IMG/VR virus record: IMGVR_UViG_3300010883_000398
Location: 1-25,702 of that record
Length of the DNA: 25,702 nt
Direction: 5' to 3' (one strand)
Source: a virus
Shown here: positions 1 through 7,364 of the stretch, one piece after another
Numbering within the stretch: the first letter of the stretch is position 1
How the letters are laid out: each line of letters opens with the position of its first letter
The notes under the pieces: generated by a model
Told to the model about the DNA's origin: nothing
The model's input: the letters and a program-made list of their open reading frames with translations, nothing else
The model's database searches: none
Position numbers and translations under genes: made by a program

Positions 1-1152
1 AGTCACATCTTTCTTGCGCTCCTTAAACTCGCCCCAATCAGTTAAGTCTGATGAGGAATAAAAGGTTGTTGACTTGTCCGATTCTGCTTTTAGCAGGAAG
101 TTGGAAGGGTTTCCGGCAGCATCAACACCGCTTGTTATATTTACAATGCTTGTTAGTTGATTGCCGAGAGTCCAGTCGAATGCAGTATTATATGGCTCAA
201 AAATAGTCGCATCCTGTATTATAGAGTTTGGCGATGCAAGAATATTGCTAAATTTAACGACAGAATCGCTAAGCCTGCAAAAAAAGTGCAAACCCATTCT
301 ATTTGTTATAGTGAACCCAGTTTCTGAGTGAATTAAATACCAAGTAGTTCCATTTGGACTATAATGCATTTCCATAGTTGAGGCATCTGGAGCAGAAAGT
401 CTATAATAACCATAAAACTGTTGAATTAACTTATTATAAGCACCATCAACAGAATCATTAACAATAGACCCGCCGCTATATGGGGACCCCATATTAGATA
501 ATGTTGTATGAAGAGTGGCTCTGCTATTTACACCGCCACCAGAATCATTATGATCCCAATGTGCAGCAACGACCCTCTTATTCCACCAGGACAGGCCCCA
601 TGGTGAAGTAGCTCCATTAAAAACCCCCAGAATGTCTCCAGCGGGGTCCTGCATTCCGGTCCATCCGGCAGGATTATTTGTATGATTAGTAACAGTGTCA
701 AACGCAAGATCATTCCAATCGCCCCCTCCTATAACATTTCTTAATGGTCCCATATGTAAAAATATTTGGTTTGGGCCATTATCCAATGAGTTTGCGCTGG
801 CATATTCCTGCAGAACAATCCCAACACCCTCAACCGCCATCGTGTCGTTAAGCCTTGTGGCAGCTCCCACATTGGTGCCGAGCCCAGCATTTGGGCCAAA
901 AACCCAGCCATCAAGCTTGACTACAATTGACCCACCTGGATTAATCTCCGGTAAAGAGGCCTTAAAGTTATAACCCTTTCCATCCCCTTGTGCATCGCTT
1001 GCTGTGAGCACTAACTGCTCATTTGGTGAATCAATGGTGTAAGACCCGGATGGAGCATAGAGATCGAAGTCGACCGCCCACTGAGTGTCTCCGGACAGTT
1101 CTCCATTTCCATCTATGGTTGCTGAACCGAGGTTCATTTTATATTGTGGCAT
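1..1152 (-). CDS. Large beta-rich virion/tail-fibre-like protein (LamG/concanavalin-like), partial
   Basis: The minus-strand frame starts at ATG 1152 (MPQYKMNLGS...) and stays open for 384 codons to base 1, so the 3' end is outside the window. The start has an AGGAG-type site (TTAGGAGAATAAAAA-ATG). The product is rich in Gly, Ser, Asn, Asp and aromatic residues with alternating hydrophobic strands, and has almost no Cys. Segments such as GWVFGPNAGLG, MEMHYSPNGTTWYLI and NRMGLHFF followed by VVKFSNI resemble the strand pattern of laminin-G/concanavalin-like sugar-binding sandwiches, in which a 'ySpNGttW' strand pair and a late 'mGLhf' strand are typical. I infer a surface-exposed tail, fibre or baseplate component, possibly glycan-binding. 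It follows two small helical genes and the 587-residue repeat protein. Gene identity is sure; the fold is a pattern-level guess. Confidence 0.8.
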   Translation of the reverse strand, partial: MPQYKMNLGSATIDGNGELSGDTQWAVDFDLYAPSGSYTIDSPNEQLVLTASDAQGDGKGYNFKASLPEINPGGSIVVKLDGWVFGPNAGLGTNVGAATRLNDTMAVEGVGIVLQEYASANSLDNGPNQIFLHMGPLRNVIGGGDWNDLAFDTVTNHTNNPAGWTGMQDPAGDILGVFNGATSPWGLSWWNKRVVAAHWDHNDSGGGVNSRATLHTTLSNMGSPYSGGSIVNDSVDGAYNKLIQQFYGYYRLSAPDASTMEMHYSPNGTTWYLIHSETGFTITNRMGLHFFCRLSDSVVKFSNILASPNSIIQDATIFEPYNTAFDWTLGNQLTSIVNITSGVDAAGNPSNFLLKAESDKSTTFYSSSDLTDWGEFKERKKDVT

Positions 1153-1206
1153 TTTTTATTCTCCTAAAATCTTGTTAATTTATTAAAACCTACAAACAAC
1201 ATAATC

Positions 1207-1524
1207 TTACAAACCCATACCTTTCAAAGCTTTTTTCAAAACATCAGCAGCATTCGATAAATTTCCACCAAACTTGTTTTTGTTTTTTTCATCTACAAAT
1301 GAATCATCTGATAACGAATAAGTCTCTATAAAATGCTCATACATTTTTCTTTCAAACTTCTTCTTTCTTTTTTTATGAAGCATTATTTCAGAATAATGGA
1401 TTGCCTTCTTGGTCTCTCTAAATTTATTTAATAAATCTTCTATTTCAGAATCATATTTTTTATCTGCAGCTAACCTAGCTCTATCAACACACACATCTTC
1501 CTTTCTTTTAACAAAGATGGCCAT
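1207..1524 (-). CDS. Small basic helical protein, unknown function
   Basis: This 105-residue product begins MAIFVKRKED. It is strongly charged, with Lys/Arg-rich helices in the middle (about residues 37-62, including KKRKKKFERK), and ends in a short helix ADVLKKALKGMGL. It has no signal peptide or membrane segment. The start ATG lies 2 bases after the stop of the upstream 91-residue gene, so the two are translationally linked. I do not recognise a family. The position between two large virion proteins suggests a small tail or fibre-assembly accessory factor such as a chaperone, but that is inference from order only. Confidence 0.75.
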   Translation of the reverse strand: MAIFVKRKEDVCVDRARLAADKKYDSEIEDLLNKFRETKKAIHYSEIMLHKKRKKKFERKMYEHFIETYSLSDDSFVDEKNKNKFGGNLSNAADVLKKALKGMGL

Positions 1525-1526
1525 AC

Positions 1527-1802
1527 TTACTCTTCCTCTAGTTTTTCATAAGCACTCGCAAGTTGTTTAAAACCATCAAGCAATTCACCAACAGCTTCTT
1601 GCCTATATTTCATTTCATTTTTTCTTTCAATGATTTTCAAAAGACCAGTACTTTCCCCAGAGAGTGATGCTTCTATCATATCTTTTGTACACTCTAAATA
1701 TCCTTTTGTATATTCTGATTCCTCTCCGATATTTTGCATAATCTCATCTATATGATTTATAAAATTTTTGAAATGCATGTTTACTTCTCTTAAGTTTTTC
1801 AT
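1527..1802 (-). CDS. Small acidic helical protein, unknown function
   Basis: This 91-residue product begins MKNLREVNMH. It looks fully alpha-helical and mostly acidic, with heptad-like spacing near the C-terminus (VGELLDGFKQLASAYEKLEEE, about 71-91), so a coiled coil is plausible. The start is preceded by CGGAGAAATTATA, a good ribosome binding site about 7 bases upstream of ATG; a second in-frame Met at residue 9 has no better site. It is followed after 2 bases by the basic 105-residue gene. The acidic/basic pair could form a small complex, which is inference. No family recognised. Confidence 0.75.
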   Translation of the reverse strand: MKNLREVNMHFKNFINHIDEIMQNIGEESEYTKGYLECTKDMIEASLSGESTGLLKIIERKNEMKYRQEAVGELLDGFKQLASAYEKLEEE

Positions 1803-1879
1803 TATAATTTCTCCGTATGAGCTTTAACTTTCTAAATAAATTTAATATTATAGTTACTTCAACATATAACTTGGAATGT

Positions 1880-1907
1880 GGTACGGGGAGAATAAACTCC
1901 CCGTACC
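1880..1907 (-). other. Perfect stem-loop downstream of the 587-residue virion gene
   Basis: An 11-base-pair perfect inverted repeat (GGTACGGGGAG / CTCCCCGTACC) with a six-base AATAAA loop lies in the 140-base gap after the stop codon of the 587-residue gene. No T-run follows on either strand, so it is not a textbook intrinsic terminator. It may be an RNA 3'-end stabiliser or processing site, or a factor-assisted terminator separating the repeat protein from the two small genes downstream. Confidence 0.6.
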
Positions 1908-1942
1908 TATCATGTTTAAATCAATAAATCATCCAACAGTGC

Positions 1943-3706
1943 TTACCAGATTACAATGAAGCTTTCAACGTTTCCTTCGAGCTTGCCATTAAATAACACA
2001 GAAGCGTTATTTGAGGCATCAAGTCCTACAGCATAGTCTCCCTCTTGTCCGACAACATTAAGGTCGAACTGAGGATTGCCAGCGACATCAGCTAATGGAG
2101 AAGGTAGAGTGTCACCAATGCCATCAACTCCTACAGACTGTGGAGCAGGTCTCTGAAGAATACCATTCCTATAGACCCTAAGTCTTGCTCTGAAGTGATC
2201 CATGCTTGCAACTAAGTCGCCACCGAGATCATCTGCTCCTGCGCCGCCAATCTGAAAGTGGCCAGCGTCAGCAACTCCTGGGCCGCCTTCAATTCTACGA
2301 GCACCAAAATCAGCACGAATAGCGGTATCAGCAGCCGACCTTTGAGTAGTCTCTGTAGTATCAGCAAGCTCTCTAGCAACTTCTTCAACTTTCAAAGCAA
2401 CATCAAGATCAGCATCGGCTACAGCCAAACTGACAGATGCATTAATGAAGTTAGCAGAAGGATCTTGAACATAGATGCCAGAAGCAGCTAAACCAGCACC
2501 TGTCTGAGTTACATCAAGTTCGGATTGGATATTACCATCAGCAACCCCTCTAGCAGTTTCTTCCGACTTCAAAGCACCATCAAGCACGTCATCAGCATTA
2601 TCAAGGCTTACGGCACCACCGATGAAGTTTCGGGCCCCAACAGCAACATAGTTACCAGAAGCAGCTAAACCAGCACCTGACTGAGTATCATTAAGTTCGG
2701 ATTGGATATTACCTTCGATACCGACAGCACGGTTTACTTCGTCCATAATCAATCCTTGAATGCCAGATAGGTCTCCGAATGCACACAGCGATTTAGCAAC
2801 CCAAGTTTGCCCAGCAGGATAACCATTAACACCTGCGGTTGGAATCAACTCACCATCGGTTTCGGGAATAATGACGAAGAGATCATCAGTATCCTTAAGA
2901 TAGTAAGCATGCCCAATTACTGCATCCGCTTCAGTTTGTGGGAAGCCATTCGCTACATTTCCTAGCATATCAGCAAGATTATTGAAAGAACCTTGCAACA
3001 TAGCCGTTGGAGTAGCTCCACTTTCAAGATCAGCAATCCTATCATCATTGATCTTCGCTTGAGCATCAAGTTTGAGATCAGCATCTTTAAAGGAACTTGC
3101 AGCTACCAAATAGTTTGAAGCAGCGTTTGCTGCTGCGTGATAGTTGCCAGAGACATCTAAGCCAACAGCAGCGTGGTGACGCAACAACTCATTTTGAGTC
3201 GCAACGCCCGCCTCGAGTGCATTAAAGGCTACGGCATCAAGAATTAAGCCCGCAGCTTTCAGGCTCGGAGCCGCCATGATGAAGTTAGCAGAAGGATCAG
3301 CAGTATAAGTTCCAGTAGCATCTAGACCAGCACCTGTCTGAGTTACATCAAGTTCGGATTGGATATTACCATCAGCAACCCCTCTAGCAGTTTCTTCCGA
3401 CTTCAAAGCACCATCAAGCACGCCATCAGCATTATCAAGGCTTGAGGCACCACCGATGAAGTTTCGGGCCCCAACAGCAACATAGTTACCAGAAGCAGCT
3501 AAACCAGCACCTTGCTGAGTATCATTAAGTTCGGATTGGATATTACCTTCGATACCGACAGCACGGTTTTGTTCGGCCAAGTCAGCCGCATCCATGTCAC
3601 TTCTAAGGGGGTCGGCGGTTATTACACCGTTCCCATCGTCATCAAAGTCAGCGCCCTGAAAAAGACCCTGTCTAAATACAAATTTTGTTTTTCTATTACC
3701 AGCCAT
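1943..3706 (-). CDS. Modular repeat virion protein (tail/fibre-associated)
   Basis: This 587-residue product starts MAGNRKTKFV with the site TAGGAGAAATTATA-ATG. Most of it is built from repeated modules of the type 'GNIQSELNDTQ-GAGL-ASGNY---NFIGGA-SLDNAD-VLDGALKSEE-AR', each about 55-60 residues, seen at least four times with varying degeneracy and interrupted near the middle by a unique segment (GHAYYLKDTDDLFVI...). The last 120 residues are different and beta-rich (RVYRNGILQRPAP..., ending ESFIVIW). I recall similar 'NYI--A-SL-DAD--LD' modules in phage virion structural proteins, so a structural role is likely; tail or fibre attachment is inferred from the neighbouring beta-rich gene. Two of the modules are nearly identical at DNA level, unlike the rest, implying recent duplication or gene conversion. 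Confidence 0.8.
   Translation of the reverse strand: MAGNRKTKFVFRQGLFQGADFDDDGNGVITADPLRSDMDAADLAEQNRAVGIEGNIQSELNDTQQGAGLAASGNYVAVGARNFIGGASSLDNADGVLDGALKSEETARGVADGNIQSELDVTQTGAGLDATGTYTADPSANFIMAAPSLKAAGLILDAVAFNALEAGVATQNELLRHHAAVGLDVSGNYHAAANAASNYLVAASSFKDADLKLDAQAKINDDRIADLESGATPTAMLQGSFNNLADMLGNVANGFPQTEADAVIGHAYYLKDTDDLFVIIPETDGELIPTAGVNGYPAGQTWVAKSLCAFGDLSGIQGLIMDEVNRAVGIEGNIQSELNDTQSGAGLAASGNYVAVGARNFIGGAVSLDNADDVLDGALKSEETARGVADGNIQSELDVTQTGAGLAASGIYVQDPSANFINASVSLAVADADLDVALKVEEVARELADTTETTQRSAADTAIRADFGARRIEGGPGVADAGHFQIGGAGADDLGGDLVASMDHFRARLRVYRNGILQRPAPQSVGVDGIGDTLPSPLADVAGNPQFDLNVVGQEGDYAVGLDASNNASVLFNGKLEGNVESFIVIW
2492..2735 (-). repeat. Long direct repeat, copy 1 (inside the 587-residue gene)
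   Basis: About 244 bases nearly identical to 3326-3569, with differences at only a handful of positions (for example CACGTC versus CACGCC). The offset is 834 bases, exactly 278 codons, so both copies are in the same reading frame and encode the same 'NIQSELNDTQ...NIQSELDVTQTGAGL' double module. Confidence 0.9.
3326..3569 (-). repeat. Long direct repeat, copy 2 (inside the 587-residue gene)
   Basis: Partner of 2492-2735, same strand and same frame. Weaker identity continues on the low-coordinate side of both copies, as in the shared GAAGTTAGCAGAAGGATC stretch near 2447 and 3281. Confidence 0.9.
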
Positions 3707-3749
3707 TATAATTTCTCCTATAATGTTTTATTATTTGTTATTTGTTATT

Positions 3750-3770
3750 TTCTTAATTAAAAATTAAGAA
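3750..3770 (-). other. AT-rich stem-loop in gap between J-domain gene and repeat protein
   Basis: A 9-base-pair inverted repeat (TTCTTAATT / AATTAAGAA) with a three-base loop sits between the stop of the J-domain gene and the ribosome binding site of the 587-residue gene. The same gap carries a TTATTTG microrepeat at about 3731-3747. No clean U-tract follows on the minus strand. It could be a weak terminator or a 5' leader structure. Confidence 0.4.
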
Positions 3771-3813
3771 GTTATTTAACTTATTAAAAACAAATACTTG
3801 TACCGCAATATAT

Positions 3814-4410
3814 TTAAACTTTTTCAACATATGAAGTCATAATCTCTTTACGCCGTTCAAGGTTTGAGTTAGCCCAAACCCAAGGGTAAGTGTTTTTTAT
3901 GCCTTTTATCTCTTTCTCATATTCTGTACAACTTTTGGTTAATCCAGATATGTGTGATTCTGATATGTCCGAAATTTCAATCCCCAATTCAATAGCTACG
4001 TCCGTAATCATATACCAATTTGATTCATTTGCCGCATTAATAGCGGCCGAACATAATTTTGAATATTTATTTTTTAAATCCTCATCCTCTATGCTTGACG
4101 TTTTGTCTGGGTGAATCTTTAACATTATTTTCCTATATATCTTTTTAAGATCAGGATGAATGTTGTTTTTGCTTATTTCGCAAATTTTATCACGATCTGA
4201 CGAAGAATCTGAGCTTAAATCCTTTAATAGATTTTTTGTACAATTTTCTATTTTAGATTTAACATCTTTATCTATTTGCTTCATATGCAAAGATAATTCT
4301 TCAGAAAAATCTTTTTTATATTGTTCAAATAAATAATTATGCTCTTCTAGCTCTGCTGATAAATATTTTGCTTTTAAAAACAATTTGTTATACCTTCTGT
4401 TTATTTGCAT
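3814..4410 (-). CDS. J-domain (DnaJ-like) co-chaperone protein
   Basis: The product is 198 residues from ATG 4410 (MQINRRYNKL); a GTG four codons upstream is possible but sits on top of the GGAG that would serve as its binding site. Residues about 1-75 form a charged helical or coiled-coil region. Residues about 78-140 match a J domain: DLKKIYRKIMLKIHPDKTSS carries the invariant HPD tripeptide (100-102) between two helices, followed by the helix with KYSKLCSAAINAA. The C-terminus includes IELGIEISDI and a Trp-containing end. J domains stimulate the ATPase of host DnaK-type Hsp70. With no zinc or client-binding domains of a full DnaJ, it probably recruits host DnaK to assembling phage proteins. 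It lies just upstream of the repeat/fibre genes, fitting a folding role there (inference). Confidence 0.75.
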   Translation of the reverse strand: MQINRRYNKLFLKAKYLSAELEEHNYLFEQYKKDFSEELSLHMKQIDKDVKSKIENCTKNLLKDLSSDSSSDRDKICEISKNNIHPDLKKIYRKIMLKIHPDKTSSIEDEDLKNKYSKLCSAAINAANESNWYMITDVAIELGIEISDISESHISGLTKSCTEYEKEIKGIKNTYPWVWANSNLERRKEIMTSYVEKV

Positions 4411-4752
4411 TACCCAAAACACTCCAAGAGATTTAAATTATTTTCTATTAGGAGTAAACTTATTCTTAATATAACTTTTTGCTCTTGCAATATTTATTGC
4501 ATACAAATCCTATGCTTTTAATTGTATTGTTAAAAACAAACAGACTATAACTGTAGATCAGCCCAATGCAACATGCTTTACATACGAACACTTAAAAACA
4601 TTACTTTGACTGAAATTTGGGACTATTTCTGAACAAATTTTAATATATTAGTAGTTTTTTTTCAGCGTAACTACTAGTCATTAAAAAACTTTATAAACAT
4701 CAAATGAAAAAAAAATTAAAATAATTTTAAAAATAAAAAACTACGCTTAAAA
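4411..4752. other. AT-rich non-coding gap with two inverted repeats
   Basis: There are 342 bases without a supportable gene on either strand. On the minus strand an 8-base-pair stem-loop (TAGTAGTT / AACTACTA, 4649-4676) and a compact inverted repeat (TGCAATA-AA-TATTGCA, 4486-4501) can be seen. The gap separates the DUF5659 gene from the J-domain gene and is the longest non-coding interval here, so a promoter for the left-hand genes is a reasonable guess. I cannot point to a convincing -35/-10 pair. Confidence 0.5.
4486..4501. promoter_or_regulatory. Possible operator: TGCAATA-AA-TATTGCA inverted repeat
   Basis: Perfect 7-base arms with a 2-base spacer lie about 75-90 bases upstream of the J-domain start in the largest non-coding gap. 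The geometry resembles a dimeric repressor site. There is no second copy in the gap and no repressor gene in the window, so the assignment is tentative. Confidence 0.25.
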
Positions 4753-4974
4753 TTAATTAGAATATAAAATCTTCTTAAGAGATCTTACTTGATTGTCAAA
4801 TTTGCAAAAATCACTACTAAAATACTCTAATGATAACGTATCTGCGTTTCCATCCGGATCATCCATAATAAACTGAAACCTTCCGGATAAAAGTTTTTTA
4901 GCGCTAACAAGCTTGAGTCCTTTAAATGTAAGGTATGCGGCGAGCGCCAAATCTGATGTCTCATATTGATTCAT
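4753..4974 (-). CDS. DUF5659 domain-containing small protein
   Basis: This 73-residue product begins MNQYETSDLALAAYLTFKGL. The start has a good site (AGAGGGAACCTAT-ATG). The pattern 'Y-TSDL-LAAYL--KGLKLV', then a short beta pair with FQFIMDDPDG, then 'LEYF', and finally a helix with RSLKKILYS is what I recall of the DUF5659 family: a small single-domain alpha/beta protein of about 65-80 residues common in phages and mobile elements. The family has no established function that I know of. Here it sits between a zinc protein and a J-domain gene in an accessory island behind the capsid terminator. Confidence 0.75.
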   Translation of the reverse strand: MNQYETSDLALAAYLTFKGLKLVSAKKLLSGRFQFIMDDPDGNADTLSLEYFSSDFCKFDNQVRSLKKILYSN

Positions 4975-5022
4975 ATAGGTTCCCTCTTGTGCAAAATCAT
5001 TTTAAATTAATAGAAGCATGCT

Positions 5023-5508
5023 CTATTTTGAGCTATGCTTGTTTATATAGCGCTTATGAGTAGAACAAATGGTGCAGCCCTTTGGAGCCTGTCTTTTGCA
5101 TCTATACCCATCATTTTTAACAAAGTCACACTGTACAAACTTAAAGCCAACAACGTCTGTATATTTCTTATTTTCTTTATTATCAAGAAATAAACTTGAA
5201 GGCATTTCTTCAACACACTCCTCCATAGCAATTGGATCAAAAGAGTCTGACTCTTCCTCTTCTACTTCCTCTAACACGACAAAGGGTTCCGAATCAAGCA
5301 TTTCTGTATATTGTTCTCCAGATGGCTTTAAATCTGCCAACTCTTCTTCGTAGTCGAAAAATGTGTCGTGTTTTTCTAATTCACTATCTTCATCTTCCAT
5401 AATAACACAGTTCATGCCTCGTCTGGAATACGCAGAGGTTTGAACACGATTCTTCAAAGGAGTTGCTTTTATTACCTTTAATCTAGCCTGTAGCTTATTG
5501 GGTATCAC
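5023..5508 (-). CDS. Acidic protein with C-terminal C4H-type zinc motif
   Basis: I place the start at GTG 5508 (161 residues, VIPNKLQARL), because AAGGAGAGAGCA precedes it at ideal distance; the longer frame reaching 5559 would begin inside the terminator hairpin. The N-terminus is basic (about 1-30), the centre strongly acidic (about 37-100), and the C-terminus carries C127-x9-C137-x7-C145-x2-C148-x2-H151 (including GYRCKRQAPKGCTICSTHKR). Compact motifs of the form 'C...G-RCk...kG...C..H' occur in many viral and phage proteins and are expected to bind one zinc; a nucleic-acid or protein contact role is typical but unproven. It is the first gene after the capsid terminator, so it needs readthrough or its own promoter. 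Confidence 0.7.
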   Translation of the reverse strand: MIPNKLQARLKVIKATPLKNRVQTSAYSRRGMNCVIMEDEDSELEKHDTFFDYEEELADLKPSGEQYTEMLDSEPFVVLEEVEEEESDSFDPIAMEECVEEMPSSLFLDNKENKKYTDVVGFKFVQCDFVKNDGYRCKRQAPKGCTICSTHKRYINKHSSK

Positions 5509-5543
5509 TGCTCTCTCCTTATCCTGATGGATAAAAAATAGTA

Positions 5544-5579
5544 TAAACAAAAAAGGCACGGTGTAAACACCGTGCCTTT
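5544..5579 (-). terminator. Strong intrinsic terminator after major capsid gene
   Basis: On the minus strand a 12-base-pair stem (AAAGGCACGGTG / CACCGTGCCTTT) with a four-base loop is followed directly by a T-rich run (TTTTTTGTTTATA, counting the stem's own T's). It begins about 23 bases after the capsid stop codon. Stem, loop and U-tract are all canonical. It probably insulates the highly expressed head genes from the accessory island downstream. Confidence 0.9.
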
Positions 5580-5602
5580 AAAGTATAGGTTAAAGACTAA
5601 CT

Positions 5603-6619
5603 CTAAGTCATCTGACCTGTAGAGACACCACGGGGATTGACAATGCCAATTCCTATGATCTCATTAACAACCCAACCAAGCTTCAACTGCTTGGGCTCAT
5701 CAGCGGGAAGGACCTCAACATCCTGACGGATAGGCATCACACCAACAAACTCGGGATCAGCGCATGCAAAAGCACGGCCAGCAGGGACAACCTTGGATAC
5801 GATAATATCGGCACCAAAGATGTGACCATAAAGGCCGGTCTGAAGCAGTTCACGCTGAGTGACTGGATCGACCTGAGAGTTGTTACCACCAGCAGATTCC
5901 CAACTAAGAATGTCAGTAAATTCATTAATGTTGAGGAAATACTTAGAAGTAACTAAGTCCCAACGATCAATCTGACGCTTAAGATTAAGCAGTCCATTCT
6001 TATCTAGGTCTCCAACCAGGCCAGCGGGGTCAAGAATAACAGCAGCATTTTCGCCACCCTGGTTGCTATCTCCAGCAAACTCAAGTGCAGCAAAGACGTT
6101 TGCGTCTTCCTGTGCCTGAATTTCCTGACGAGCCTTTTGCTGCGCACGATCAACAACGTTGAATCGACGCCGCTTGACTTCAGCAATACGAACCGTTGGG
6201 TTTGAGACAACCTCAAACTCAGGAACGGTCACGCGGTCACCAAAGACACGAGACTCTGGAGCAGCACCATTACTGGATACAACTACAGCCGCGACATCAA
6301 TATCACGGTCATAAACAGGCAGAGCACCCTGAGGTAGAGGATCCACGACTAGGGCTTTGCGAGCAACTCCCTGATAATCGAGGTTTCTACGGATGGGGTT
6401 AGCCATTGCCTGGCCGAGAGCGATTTTGCCCTCTTGTGTCATCAAAGCCTGCTTGATCATCTCATCTCTCTGGCTATCATTCAAACCAGGCGCGGTGGCC
6501 TGGGCATTGCTTGATGGCTGAAGATCTTCGATAACCGAAGCATACTTAACTATCTGAGATAGCGCCTCCTGAACATTGGAGGCATTAATTTCACCATGTG
6601 TGTTAAATAATGTAGACAT
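5603..6619 (-). CDS. Major capsid protein (HK97-fold type)
   Basis: This 338-residue product begins MSTLFNTHGEINASNVQEAL with a very strong site (TAGGAGGGAAAGAAT-ATG). It is of usual size for a major capsid protein. A helical N-arm (about 1-80) is followed by a segment with NPIRRNLDYQGVARK and PLPQGALPVYDRDIDV, then an E-loop/P-domain-like stretch with Arg/Lys-rich RIAEVKRRRFNVVDRAQQKA and a long spine helix, and a beta-rich C-terminus with LGWVVNEIIGIGIVNPRGV. This order recalls capsid proteins of large myovirus-like phages. It has its own terminator directly downstream and the best ribosome binding site in the window, both expected for the most abundant virion protein. The gene upstream is a candidate decoration protein. 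Catalytic function is not expected. Confidence 0.85.
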   Translation of the reverse strand: MSTLFNTHGEINASNVQEALSQIVKYASVIEDLQPSSNAQATAPGLNDSQRDEMIKQALMTQEGKIALGQAMANPIRRNLDYQGVARKALVVDPLPQGALPVYDRDIDVAAVVVSSNGAAPESRVFGDRVTVPEFEVVSNPTVRIAEVKRRRFNVVDRAQQKARQEIQAQEDANVFAALEFAGDSNQGGENAAVILDPAGLVGDLDKNGLLNLKRQIDRWDLVTSKYFLNINEFTDILSWESAGGNNSQVDPVTQRELLQTGLYGHIFGADIIVSKVVPAGRAFACADPEFVGVMPIRQDVEVLPADEPKQLKLGWVVNEIIGIGIVNPRGVSTGQMT

Positions 6620-6631
6620 ATTCTTTCCCTC

Positions 6632-7276
6632 CTAGAGAAGTGCGTTACCCATGTACCACACTGCGTGATACTCTGTAGCTGCAGCTAGTCCAACTGCGGT
6701 TTGTGTAGTGGAGACGAGTGACGAATCTGTCACGCGTCCGACGTAAATACCGCACTGTACACCAGCAGCAGTAGTTAAAAGACCTGCAGCAGTAGCGGAA
6801 ACAGCCGCATTTACAGTTGACGTGTTAGCGCCAAGTGTATCAACGTTATCATCTACTCCGTATAGTCCGGCCTGAGCCCAAACAGTGACCTTTCCAGAAC
6901 CACGATTGGTTGCTGGTCCGATAACTACGGCTCCGCCGCCGGCTACGCTTGTTGCCTGACCTGCCGTCTGACCGATTAACGAACCGAAAAGGGTACCGTA
7001 ACCGCCAGACACCTCTCCGCCATCATCACTGAGTCCGCCTAGGCTTCCTGCAACACGCACCTTGCGTATGAAAGAAACACCAGTTGGAGCGCCGATTCCG
7101 GGTGTGCCACCAGGGGACGGGCCAGATGCTACATCTGCAGCATAACCTTCTGCGCCAGGACCTGTCATGTCGGCAAGTTCAACATACTCACCGCCTTCAA
7201 GGGCTCCATTATCAGCGTCATCAAGGTCGAACTGTCCAAGAGGTCTTAAACCAGGATTTAATAGTTTTAAAGACAT
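6632..7276 (-). CDS. Gly/Ala-rich virion protein, candidate head decoration
   Basis: This 214-residue product begins MSLKLLNPGLRPLGQFDLDD with AAGGAGAATAAAAA-ATG. It is rich in Gly, Ala, Val and Thr with short beta segments throughout (VSFIRKVRVAGSLGG, GKVTVWAQAGLYGV, GVQCGIYVGRV, ATEYHAVWYMGNALL) and few charges after residue 80, the look of a beta-barrel structural protein. It lies 12 bases upstream of the major capsid gene, in the place where head decoration or cement proteins are usually encoded. An N-terminal acidic stretch could anchor it during assembly. I do not recognise a family by sequence; the decoration role rests on composition and context. Confidence 0.65.
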   Translation of the reverse strand: MSLKLLNPGLRPLGQFDLDDADNGALEGGEYVELADMTGPGAEGYAADVASGPSPGGTPGIGAPTGVSFIRKVRVAGSLGGLSDDGGEVSGGYGTLFGSLIGQTAGQATSVAGGGAVVIGPATNRGSGKVTVWAQAGLYGVDDNVDTLGANTSTVNAAVSATAAGLLTTAAGVQCGIYVGRVTDSSLVSTTQTAVGLAAATEYHAVWYMGNALL

Positions 7277-7307
7277 TTTTTATTCTCCTTATAAAAATTT
7301 TACATTA

Positions 7308-7332
7308 AATATATTCAACCATTGAATATATT
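7308..7332 (-). other. AT-rich hairpin upstream of decoration/capsid genes
   Basis: An 11-base-pair perfect stem (AATATATTCAA / TTGAATATATT) with a 3-base loop lies in the gap between the 740-residue gene and the candidate decoration gene, about 30 bases before the latter's start codon. It is made mainly of A-T pairs and lacks a following U-tract, so it is more likely a 5' leader structure or a weak pause site than a terminator. Confidence 0.4.
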
Positions 7333-7364
7333 GTCTAGGTTTACTAACTTGAAAGTTGATTATT

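Noticed and set aside
528-973. Short frames on both strands inside 1-1152
   Set aside because: The long minus-strand frame open from 1152 to base 1 explains the region; the short frames have no binding sites and atypical composition.
1880-1907. Intrinsic terminator
   Set aside because: The stem is excellent but no U-tract follows on either strand, so it is listed only as a stem-loop.
4411-4752. tRNA or small RNA gene in the large gap
   Set aside because: No acceptor/T-arm pattern or strongly structured GC-rich segment is visible; the gap is nearly all A and T.
5509-5559. Longer start for the zinc protein
   Set aside because: The upstream GTG lies inside the terminator hairpin and gives a Phe/Leu-rich leader lacking a binding site; the GTG at 5508 has AAGGAGA at good distance.
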